Below, in pieces: positions 51,456 through 57,894 of a stretch of DNA of 57,894 nt; the stretch's first letter is position 1; every line of letters begins with the position of its first letter. A model generated the notes under the pieces. It worked only from the letters and a program-made list of their open reading frames with translations, was not told the origin of the DNA and made no database searches. This DNA comes from Clostridiales bacterium. GTDB lineage: Bacteria > Bacillota > Clostridia > Oscillospirales > Oscillospiraceae. The translations under genes and the position numbers were made by a program. The stretch lies in assembly GCA_029265975.1 (NCBI GenBank), contig JAJUGN010000010.1, positions 1 through 57,894 of the forward strand. Direction: 5' to 3'.

Positions 51456-51486
51456 TTAAAGGAACGTCCTCGTGACGTTCCTTTAA
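51456..51486. terminator. Hairpin right of element copy 3
   Basis: A perfect 13-bp stem TTAAAGGAACGTC/GACGTTCCTTTAA between the element and the typA promoter. No gene ends directly against it; it may be one half of an ancestral flank pair. Confidence 0.6.
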
Positions 51487-51504
51487 AATAGTTTAATAAA
51501 AAAC

Positions 51505-51533
51505 TTGCAATAATTTTGTTTATTTTATATAAT
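51505..51533 (+). promoter_or_regulatory. Promoter of typA
   Basis: TTGCAA, 17 bases, TATAAT (perfect -10), about 36 bases before the TTG start codon. Confidence 0.85.
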
Positions 51534-51569
51534 TACTGCTCGAACAATAATCTTACAGGATGTGTTAAC

Positions 51570-53384
51570 TTGAAAGAACTGAGAAACGTAGCTATTATCG
51601 CCCACGTTGACCACGGGAAGACGACGCTGGTTGACGAATTGCTGAAGCAGTCGGGCGTGTTCCGCGAAAACCAGGCGGTAATGGAGCGCGTTATGGACTC
51701 GAACGATCTCGAGCGTGAACGCGGCATCACGATACTTGCGAAGAATACCGCCGTGGAATATAAGAATGTAAAGATCAACATAGTGGACACTCCCGGTCAC
51801 GCGGACTTCGGCGGAGAGGTGGAGCGTATACTGAAAATGGTCAACGGGGTGCTGCTCCTGGTGGACGCCGCCGAGGGGCCCATGCCGCAGACGCGCTTCG
51901 TCCTTCAGAAGGCGCTCGAGATGGGCCACAAGGTCATAGTTGTGATAAACAAGATAGACAGGCCCGACCAGCGGGTATACGAGGTGATCGACGAGGTGCT
52001 CGAGCTGCTTCTTGAGCTGGACGCCACCGACGAGCAGCTCGACAGCCCCATGCTTTTCTGCTCTGCAAGGCAGGGGGTCTGCTCGGTGAGCCCCGACGCA
52101 GCCGGCAAGGACCTGAAGCCTCTTTTCGAAACAATCGTGGACTACATTCCCGCCCCGGCAAGGGACACGGAAGCGCCGCTGCAGATGCTGATCTCCTCCA
52201 TTGACTATAACGAATATGTGGGCAGGATATGCATAGGCCGCATAGAGCGCGGAACGGTCCGGCAGAACCAGGAGATAACCGTCTGCGATTTCCACGGAGA
52301 AAAGCCTCCCAAAAAGGCGAAGGCGGTCACGCTTTACGAATATCAGGGCCTGAGCAAGGTTCAGGTGACAGAGGCTTCCGCGGGAGACATTATAGCGCTT
52401 TCGGGCATCGGCGAAGTCACGATAGGCGATACCATATGCGACAGCTCCTGCGTCGAGCCGCTGCCCTTTGTAAAAATCTCGGCGCCGACCATAGAGATGA
52501 CATTCTCGGTGAACGACAGCCCCTTTGCCGGACGGGAGGGCAAATATGTTACGACGAGGAACATCCGCGATCGCCTGTTCAAAGAAACCCTTAAGGACGT
52601 ATCGCTGCACGTTTCGGAGGTTCCGAACAGCGACAGCTTCAACGTGAAGGGGCGCGGGGAGATGCACCTTTCTATTCTTATCGAGACCATGCGCCGCGAA
52701 GGCTATGAATTTCAGGTCGGCCCCCCGCGCGTGCTTTACAAGGAAATAGACGGCGTAAAATGCGAGCCGATAGAAAGAGTGGTAGTGGACGTTCCGGAAA
52801 ACTGCGTTGGAGCGGTTATCGAGAAGCTGTCGGCGAGGCGGGGCGAGCTGCTTGAAATGAATCCCGTGGGTTTGCGGATGAGGCTTGAGTTCCTTGTGCC
52901 TGCGCGCGGGCTCTTCGGCTACCGCAACGAGTTCCTGACCGACACCAAGGGCGAGGGCATTATGAGCAGCGTGTTCGATTCCTACGCCCCACAAAAGGGA
53001 GAGATATCGCGCAGGAGCACCGGCTCCCTCATCGCGTTTGAAACGGGCGAGGCCGTCGCTTACGGGCTTTTCAACGCTCAGGATAGAGGCGCGCTCTTCA
53101 TAGGTGCGGGGACACCCGTCTATGCGGGAATGGTGGTCGGCGTGTCACCCAAGCAGGAGGACCTCACGGTAAACGTATGCAAGCGCAAGCAGCTTACGAA
53201 TATGCGCGCCGCGGGAAGCGACGAGGCATTAAGGCTCACTCCGCACAAGGTTTTAAGTCTTGAGCAGTGCCTCGAATTTCTTGCCGACGACGAGCTTTTG
53301 GAGGTCACGCCGAAAAATCTGAGGCTCAGGAAGGCTATTTTGGACCACACGATGCGTATGAGGTCTCAAAAAAGCGCAAAATAG
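51570..53384 (+). CDS. typA: TypA/BipA ribosome-associated GTPase
   Basis: 605 residues of the translational GTPase BipA. G1 is AHVDHGKTT (residues 11-19), then a switch region ERERGITI, G3 [13 protein letters not shown]4 INKIDRP and the BipA-specific C-terminal domain with [11 protein letters not shown] and the [14 protein letters not shown] segment. It acts in ribosome assembly and stress adaptation. The start is a TTG at 51570: AGGA lies nine bases upstream and the protein then begins [16 protein letters not shown], as in the family. The upstream extension to 51516 overlaps the promoter and is rejected. Confidence 0.95.
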   Translation: MKELRNVAIIAHVDHGKTTLVDELLKQSGVFRENQAVMERVMDSNDLERERGITILAKNTAVEYKNVKINIVDTPGHADFGGEVERILKMVNGVLLLVDAAEGPMPQTRFVLQKALEMGHKVIVVINKIDRPDQRVYEVIDEVLELLLELDATDEQLDSPMLFCSARQGVCSVSPDAAGKDLKPLFETIVDYIPAPARDTEAPLQMLISSIDYNEYVGRICIGRIERGTVRQNQEITVCDFHGEKPPKKAKAVTLYEYQGLSKVQVTEASAGDIIALSGIGEVTIGDTICDSSCVEPLPFVKISAPTIEMTFSVNDSPFAGREGKYVTTRNIRDRLFKETLKDVSLHVSEVPNSDSFNVKGRGEMHLSILIETMRREGYEFQVGPPRVLYKEIDGVKCEPIERVVVDVPENCVGAVIEKLSARRGELLEMNPVGLRMRLEFLVPARGLFGYRNEFLTDTKGEGIMSSVFDSYAPQKGEISRRSTGSLIAFETGEAVAYGLFNAQDRGALFIGAGTPVYAGMVVGVSPKQEDLTVNVCKRKQLTNMRAAGSDEALRLTPHKVLSLEQCLEFLADDELLEVTPKNLRLRKAILDHTMRMRSQKSAK

Positions 53385-53393
53385 CAATGTTAT

Positions 53394-53433
53394 AGGCCAT
53401 GGTCCCGAAGCAATCCGAGGCCGTGGCCTTTTG
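53394..53433 (+). terminator. Terminator of typA
   Basis: AGGCCATGG pairs with CCGTGGCCT (one wobble) over an 18-base loop, followed by TTTTGTC, nine bases past the stop codon. Confidence 0.75.
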
Positions 53434-53487
53434 TCTGCGGAGTATCGCGGCGGTTGACAAAAGCGATTAAAAGCGCGGCGGAGTCGA

Positions 53488-53516
53488 TTGATTTTTCCTG
53501 TGGGGCATGTTATAGT
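53488..53516 (+). promoter_or_regulatory. Promoter of the ABC exporter pair
   Basis: TTGATT, 17 bases, TATAGT. The predicted start is about 17 bases from the TTG start codon, an unusually short leader that just includes the AAAGGAG site. Confidence 0.75.
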
Positions 53517-53539
53517 ATTGCGACAAAGGAGTGAAAAAT

Positions 53540-54247
53540 TTGCTTAAAATAGAAAATCTTACAAAGGTATACGGCTCAAAACGCGCGGTGGACGCGCTTT
53601 CGCTTCATATAAAGCCGGGCGAGATATACGGCTTCATAGGCCATAACGGCGCGGGAAAGACCACGACAATAAAGTCCTGCTGCGGCATACTTAATTTTGA
53701 AGAGGGCGACATATTTGTGGACGGCGTTTCGATAAGGAGCGATCCGCTGGGCTGCAAGAAAAAGATGGCTTATATACCCGACAACCCCGATCTTTATGAC
53801 TTTCTCAGCGGCATAAAGTATCTTAATTTTGTCTCGGACCTTTTTGGGATACCGAAACGTGAGAGGGAGGAAAGGATACGGCAGTACGCGGATCTGTTCG
53901 GCCTGACTCCTGACCTTGGGCAGCTTGTGGGCAGCTATTCGCACGGTATGAAGCAGAAGCTCTCGATCATATCGGCGCTAATCCACGAACCGAAGCTGAT
54001 TCTGATGGACGAGCCCTTCGTGGGGCTTGACCCGAAAGCGGCGCATACGCTCAAGGGGATAATGCGCGGAGTTTGCGATAAAGGCGGCGCGATTTTCTTT
54101 TCCACCCATGTTCTGGAGGTGGCGGAAAAGCTCTGCGACAAGATAGCGATAATCAAAGACGGCAGGCTCGTCGTTTCAGGAAAGACGGATGAGGTTCGCG
54201 GCAACTCCTCGCTCGAGGAGCTCTTTCTTGAGCTTGTGGAGGGCTGA
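53540..54247 (+). CDS. ABC exporter ATPase
   Basis: 235 residues: Walker A GHNGAGKTT, Q-loop IPDNPDLYDFLSG, signature YSHGMKQKL, Walker B LILMDEPFVGLDP, H-loop STHVLEV. The signature has SHGM rather than SGGQ, a form common among ABC-2 type exporter ATPases. The start is TTG at 53540, eight bases after AAAGGAG; an in-frame GTG at 53531 overlaps that site and is unlikely. The permease gene follows two bases after its stop. Confidence 0.93.
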   Translation: MLKIENLTKVYGSKRAVDALSLHIKPGEIYGFIGHNGAGKTTTIKSCCGILNFEEGDIFVDGVSIRSDPLGCKKKMAYIPDNPDLYDFLSGIKYLNFVSDLFGIPKREREERIRQYADLFGLTPDLGQLVGSYSHGMKQKLSIISALIHEPKLILMDEPFVGLDPKAAHTLKGIMRGVCDKGGAIFFSTHVLEVAEKLCDKIAIIKDGRLVVSGKTDEVRGNSSLEELFLELVEG

Positions 54248-54249
54248 GA

Positions 54250-55851
54250 ATGTTTAGAGCCTTACTCGTTACACGCATGCTGGCGCTGCGGGAGTTTTTT
54301 TTCGGGCGCGTAAGAAAAAGGGCGGGCCGGTCTAAAGCCGGGCTTATATTGTTTTCGCTGCTCGTTGTGTATTTGGTTGCCGCCGTCCTGTTCTCCGTCG
54401 GCGTGATGTTTGAACTTATAGCAAAGCCGCTTATAAACGCCGGGCTCGGCTGGCTAGTCATGGGCGTCGCTGCGCTGATGAGCGCCGCGATGAGCTTTAT
54501 CGGAAGCATATTCATGGCGGAAAAGCAGCTTTTTGAGGCCAGGGACAACGACCTTCTGCTCAGCATGCCCGTCCCGCCGTCCGTTATACTTGCGAGCCGC
54601 GTAATCCTTATTTATGTTTCAAATTTGATTTTCGGACTGTTCATACTGCTGCCGGCTTTTGTGGTCTACGGCATATTTGTGCCTAAGCTCACGGCCGGGA
54701 TGGTGGCGATATTCATACTTGAGACGATACTTCTTGCATTTTTCTCGACTGCGCTTACATCCGCCTGCGGATGGATAATAGCTGCAATCTCCTCAAGGCT
54801 GCGCCGCAAAAATCTTGTCAGCACCCTGCTTGCTATCGTGCTGCTTTTCGGTTATATGTATTTTTCGCTGAATTTGCAGAATCTTGCGGCTCGCCTGATT
54901 ATGAACGGCGCCGCGTTTTCGGAGGCGATTTCAAAGGCCCTGCCGCCCATCTACCTTTTCGGCGCCGCGATAGACGGGGCGAAAGTGCCTTCGCTGCTTG
55001 CCTTTGCGCTTTGGTGCATGGTTCCCTTTGCGGCGGTCTACTATCTCCTTTCAAAGAGCTTTATTGGCATAGCGACGACAAAGCGGGGGGAATTAAGGGT
55101 AAAGTACAGGGAAAAGGAGCTTAAGACAAGCTCTGTCAGGATGGCGCTCATAAAGAAAGAGCTGGGCAGGTTTTTTTCGCTGCCGATGTATATCCTGAAT
55201 TGCTCGCTGGGAGCCATAATGGCGGTTGTGCTAGCGGGCGCGCTGATCGTAAAAAGAAACGTCGTATTATCGGCCTTCGCGGGTATGCCGGAAACGGGAG
55301 CCGCTAAAATCGCGCTTATAATGTGCGCGGCTCTGTGCTTTATGGCCGTTATGGACGACATAACTGCGCCGTCGATTTCTCTTGAAGGCAAGACGATGTG
55401 GTTTTTGAAGTCGGCGCCCGTTGATGTTTCCGACATTTTTTTAGCAAAGGTTGCGGCCTCGCTTATCGTCACTGCGCCCCTTCTGCTGCTCTCGTCTATA
55501 ATAGTCGGCGCTCAGCTGCGCGTTTCGCCGCTTGCCGCTGTTTTTCTGATTCTTGCCCCGCTCGCGGCTCAGGTTTTCATATCTCTTTTCGGCCTGGCGT
55601 TGAACCTGAAGCTGCCGCGCTTTGACTGGATTAGCGAAATCGCCGTGATAAAACAGAGCGCGAGCGTAATGATTTCTGTTTTCGGCGGAATGGGCGCCGT
55701 CGCGGTCCCCGTTCTCGTGTATGTCTTCTTCGCGGGAGGCGTCCCGGCTGAGATATATATGGCCTTAAGCACGCTATACTTTTCGCTTCTCGCCCTTGCC
55801 GCCTTTATTTATTTGAAGAAAAAGGGAAGGGCGCTGTTCGGCGGTTTTTGA
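54250..55851 (+). CDS. ABC exporter permease
   Basis: 533 residues, about 12 membrane segments in two blocks around a short cytoplasmic region near residue 290 (TTKRGELRVKYREKELKTSS). The ARDNDLLLSMPVPPSVILAS and ISLEGKTMWFLKSAPVDVSD segments, one per half, are the cytoplasmic contacts typical of this ABC-2-like family in Firmicutes. Cargo unknown. GGAGG lies seven bases before the ATG. The two genes form a complete transporter by themselves. Confidence 0.85.
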   Translation: MFRALLVTRMLALREFFFGRVRKRAGRSKAGLILFSLLVVYLVAAVLFSVGVMFELIAKPLINAGLGWLVMGVAALMSAAMSFIGSIFMAEKQLFEARDNDLLLSMPVPPSVILASRVILIYVSNLIFGLFILLPAFVVYGIFVPKLTAGMVAIFILETILLAFFSTALTSACGWIIAAISSRLRRKNLVSTLLAIVLLFGYMYFSLNLQNLAARLIMNGAAFSEAISKALPPIYLFGAAIDGAKVPSLLAFALWCMVPFAAVYYLLSKSFIGIATTKRGELRVKYREKELKTSSVRMALIKKELGRFFSLPMYILNCSLGAIMAVVLAGALIVKRNVVLSAFAGMPETGAAKIALIMCAALCFMAVMDDITAPSISLEGKTMWFLKSAPVDVSDIFLAKVAASLIVTAPLLLLSSIIVGAQLRVSPLAAVFLILAPLAAQVFISLFGLALNLKLPRFDWISEIAVIKQSASVMISVFGGMGAVAVPVLVYVFFAGGVPAEIYMALSTLYFSLLALAAFIYLKKKGRALFGGF

Positions 55852-55867
55852 TCCCGATATGTATGTT

Positions 55868-55898
55868 AAACGAGCCTCCGGCAGCCGGAGGCTCGTTT
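55868..55898. terminator. Bidirectional terminator
   Basis: A perfect 14-bp stem AAACGAGCCTCCGG/CCGGAGGCTCGTTT with a three-base loop, between the convergent exporter and lipoprotein genes. Confidence 0.9.
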
Positions 55899-55962
55899 CG
55901 TCGTCAAAGAGCTGCTGCAAGTTTTCGTACAGCATTGAATTTTTTGTATGCATTTTCCAGAA

Positions 55963-57165
55963 TCATACATAATGCCCAAACGCCAGTTTCAGCTCGCCTT
56001 TATAAATTATAAAGTCAAAATAAAGTTCCCTATAATTTGGATTTGATTTGAAAAAACCCTCGAAATAACAGTCGCTATCGTCGACATATGTTTTCAAAAT
56101 CTGTCCCACAAGAGGAATAATTTGTGCTTCTTTGTATTTGTAAATCCGCGTTTGGTTTAAGTTTTCAATATGAAATCCTTTGGCGCTGTCATCTGGAACA
56201 TATTTCATTAAATGGACAATAACTTCCTTTGGATTTCCAGGTTCAATCTTACCAAAAATCTTCTCTCCGCCGTTGGCAAGGTAGTCGTTCGCTTTGGTCT
56301 GAAGCGCTACCAGAACATTATAATACATTTCCAAAAACTTAAAGCTGCCTTTTATTTTTTCCATTACAGCCTGATCTGCTTTATCCTTATCGAGGCTTAT
56401 TCTTATGCAGCAAAGCTTTTTTTTGTCGGGAGATAAGTATTCACGCATCGTTTTACTGTCAGACGGTTTTTTTTCGGCGTTGAAAGGAATAATATCGATA
56501 CTTCCTATCGAAACGCCTCCGCTTAACATATCCCAACTGAGCGCTTTGGTAACAGATGCCCTTATCGTCCAATCCCGGGGAATCTCTGCTGTGAAGAATC
56601 TTCCTCCTATCACTTTGAACCCGGAAATTGAAGCCGCAGGCTCCTTAGTATCCGCAAATGCAATTGTTTTATATATTGATTCTCGTTGTTCGTGCATTTT
56701 ATTATATTCCGCACTGAGCGTCTTATCGCTGGAACCCTGGTAATCCGTAGGCGTTCTGAGTATGTAAGTATAGCCGTTCCCCTGCAGCAGAAGCTTGCCG
56801 TTTGGACCCGAATTTGCTGCATCTTCCTCAGTCCACAGTTCGCCCTCGTACCTAACAATATAAAAGAGCCTTCCCGATCTATCATATTTTTCATAGATCT
56901 TTTTGTTATAAAAGTACCCGTTTTCCGCTACATATTTGTCTTTCCAATCCGGGGGCAGCTGAAGTGAAAAACCATTTATTTCATCTTTGTACAATATCGG
57001 CTCTGAAGATGCTTTGTCAGCCGCCGGACTTATCGAAGTGATATTGGCTGATGCTGTGGTCTTAGGCGCAGAAATTGGCGATACTGGAGAAGATGCGGTT
57101 GATGAGCAGGAAGTCAAAAATAATGAGAATATCAGAAATAAATATGCAAATACAGGCTTCTTCAT
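55963..57165 (-). CDS. Lipoprotein of unknown function, AT-rich gene
   Basis: 400 residues. The lipobox is LTSC (Cys20), followed by a Ser/Pro/Ala/Thr linker to about residue 50. Two PsbP-like repeats seem likely: DEINGFSLQLPPDWKDKY near residue 62 and GGRFFTAEIPRDWTI near 188, each followed by a strand-rich region of about 100 residues. The C-terminal 120 residues are a separate domain. AAAGGA lies before the ATG. The gene is clearly more AT-rich than its left neighbours, which suggests another origin or weaker selection on codon use. No function is assigned. Confidence 0.75.
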   Translation of the reverse strand: MKKPVFAYLFLIFSLFLTSCSSTASSPVSPISAPKTTASANITSISPAADKASSEPILYKDEINGFSLQLPPDWKDKYVAENGYFYNKKIYEKYDRSGRLFYIVRYEGELWTEEDAANSGPNGKLLLQGNGYTYILRTPTDYQGSSDKTLSAEYNKMHEQRESIYKTIAFADTKEPAASISGFKVIGGRFFTAEIPRDWTIRASVTKALSWDMLSGGVSIGSIDIIPFNAEKKPSDSKTMREYLSPDKKKLCCIRISLDKDKADQAVMEKIKGSFKFLEMYYNVLVALQTKANDYLANGGEKIFGKIEPGNPKEVIVHLMKYVPDDSAKGFHIENLNQTRIYKYKEAQIIPLVGQILKTYVDDSDCYFEGFFKSNPNYRELYFDFIIYKGELKLAFGHYV

Positions 57166-57233
57166 TCAAATTTCCTTTCTTATAGAGCTTTTAGGAGCGG
57201 AAGTTAATCACTGCCTATTTTTTTTATGGAATT

Positions 57234-57894
57234 TTAGTTTCTTCCTATGCCTACAATTCTTGCGGCATAGGAAGTACAGCTAAGACCTTGATAAATCTTT
57301 CTTTTTACGAGGTTGCGTGAGGCATCTTTGTTGTAACCCATGTTTCCCTCGATTGTAGTTATCGTATTTCCGTCAACCCCTACGACTATGGCCACATGGT
57401 CAATACCTGGAGTAGAGTTATTATCGACGAAAACAAGATCGCCAACTTTTGGATATATTACTTTTTTCGGGTCGGAGGGGTCTGTCGCCGGAACCAGTCT
57501 GTTATTTTCTTCGTACCATTCCGCAAGCGCGGTTGCTGAATTTATTGGGGGCAAATCAATTCCTGCGTTTGCGGCGCAATAGCGCGCAAACGCAACGCAC
57601 CAATTCTTATTGCCAATCCCTGCCCAATTCTGGTACATCTCTCCCGTTCCTCCTGTGCCGTCTTCCTTTACCTGCCGCTTTGCTATCTCGGCTAAGTCAA
57701 GGCTCTTTGACGAGCCGCCTTCTACGCTCTTATCACCGGCGGCCGCGGCCGCCTTTTTGTCGGAATTGCTTTCATCGGTTCCGGCGGCGGCTAGAGTGCT
57801 GAAAGCGCCGGAGCTTCCGCCATTCCGAACGCCGGAGGAGTTTTTTTCCGCGTTTGTGCCGCTGTCGAGCGGAGCTTCCAGGTCCGGCCCGTAA
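57234..57894 (-). CDS. CHAP-domain protein, 5' part beyond the window
   Basis: The frame is open to the right edge, so at least 219 residues are present without their start. The visible N-terminal part (57639-57894) is a low-complexity Ser/Gly/Ala/Asn linker, ending in a short helix LDLAEIAKRQVKED. The C-terminal 134 residues form a CHAP amidase/peptidase domain: catalytic Cys in NWCVAFARYC, and His in IDHVAIVVGVDGN, with a GDLVFVD strand before it. CHAP enzymes cut peptidoglycan cross-links or amide bonds, usually outside the cell. A short frame on the opposite strand is a shadow. It precedes the lipoprotein gene by 68 bases and may be in one operon with it. Confidence 0.85.
   Translation of the reverse strand, partial: YGPDLEAPLDSGTNAEKNSSGVRNGGSSGAFSTLAAAGTDESNSDKKAAAAAGDKSVEGGSSKSLDLAEIAKRQVKEDGTGGTGEMYQNWAGIGNKNWCVAFARYCAANAGIDLPPINSATALAEWYEENNRLVPATDPSDPKKVIYPKVGDLVFVDNNSTPGIDHVAIVVGVDGNTITTIEGNMGYNKDASRNLVKRKIYQGLSCTSYAARIVGIGRN

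Noticed and set aside
51525-52994. 489-residue open frame opposite typA
   Set aside because: Antisense to a universally conserved GTPase gene; no independent support.
1-57894. tRNA, rRNA, prophage or integrative-element modules
   Set aside because: I looked for tRNA-like cloverleafs, rRNA segments, integrases, terminases and relaxases and found none; a scan with dedicated models would be more sensitive.

Overview
The window looks like a chromosomal segment of a Clostridia-type Firmicute, possibly Oscillospirales or a relative. The evidence is lipoprotein substrate-binding proteins, YesM/YesN-type two-component signalling, an AraR-type GntR-LacI repressor, sigma-A-like promoters, Shine-Dalgarno sites of the GGAGG type with some GTG and TTG starts, and moderate GC. 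I see no rRNA, tRNA, CRISPR array, phage module or insertion-sequence transposase. The CDS at the right edge is cut by the window.

Layout. 0.3-1.3 kb: a lone URO-D-fold protein. 1.6-2.9 kb: a flavin-type oxidase-fold protein and a cN-I-type 5'-nucleotidase. 3.1-5.8 kb: an ApbE flavin transferase with two paralogous FMN-binding acceptor proteins behind a TetR gene, whose promoter lies between two palindromes. 6.0-15.8 kb: a glycyl-radical-enzyme cluster (PucR-like regulator and activase divergent from the enzyme, then a giant double hydrolase and a beta-lactamase-like hydrolase). 15.9-18.8 kb: a NapH-like Fe-S membrane protein with a small partner, divergent from a MatC-like carboxylate permease. 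18.9-24.6 kb: a peptide ABC transporter. 25.1-25.8 kb: a TauE/TSUP permease. 26.3-28.9 kb: a secreted protein of nine ~93-residue repeats behind a structured leader. 29.2-34.0 kb: a YtfQ/YtfR/YtfT/YjfF-like sugar ABC transporter. 34.6-36.1 kb: an AraR-like repressor and an unknown protein. 36.1-40.2 kb: a second YtfQ-like binding protein in one operon with a histidine kinase and a response regulator. 40.5-41.6 kb: an iron-type alcohol dehydrogenase. 41.8-44.8 kb: a 975-residue zinc-ribbon membrane protein. 45.0-51.2 kb: a TolC-like/HlyD/MacB-like export system with a divergent TetR. 51.6-53.4 kb: TypA. 53.5-55.9 kb: a two-gene ABC exporter. 55.9-57.9 kb: an AT-richer stretch with a lipoprotein and a truncated CHAP-domain protein.

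The most unusual feature is a ~190-bp structured element present three times (71-261, 26025-26218 inverted, 51263-51455). All copies sit at the 3' end of a gene. In two of them the element is flanked on both sides by the same 30-32 bp direct repeat, and that repeat is itself a complete terminator-like hairpin. In the third the two flanking hairpins differ. This suggests a small mobile element that targets transcription terminators and duplicates the whole hairpin. Other points of interest are the glycyl radical enzyme with Asp in place of the usual Glu after the catalytic Cys, set beside an unusual hydrolase fusion; the ApbE system without an export signal; and the TolC-like protein in a probable single-membrane organism.
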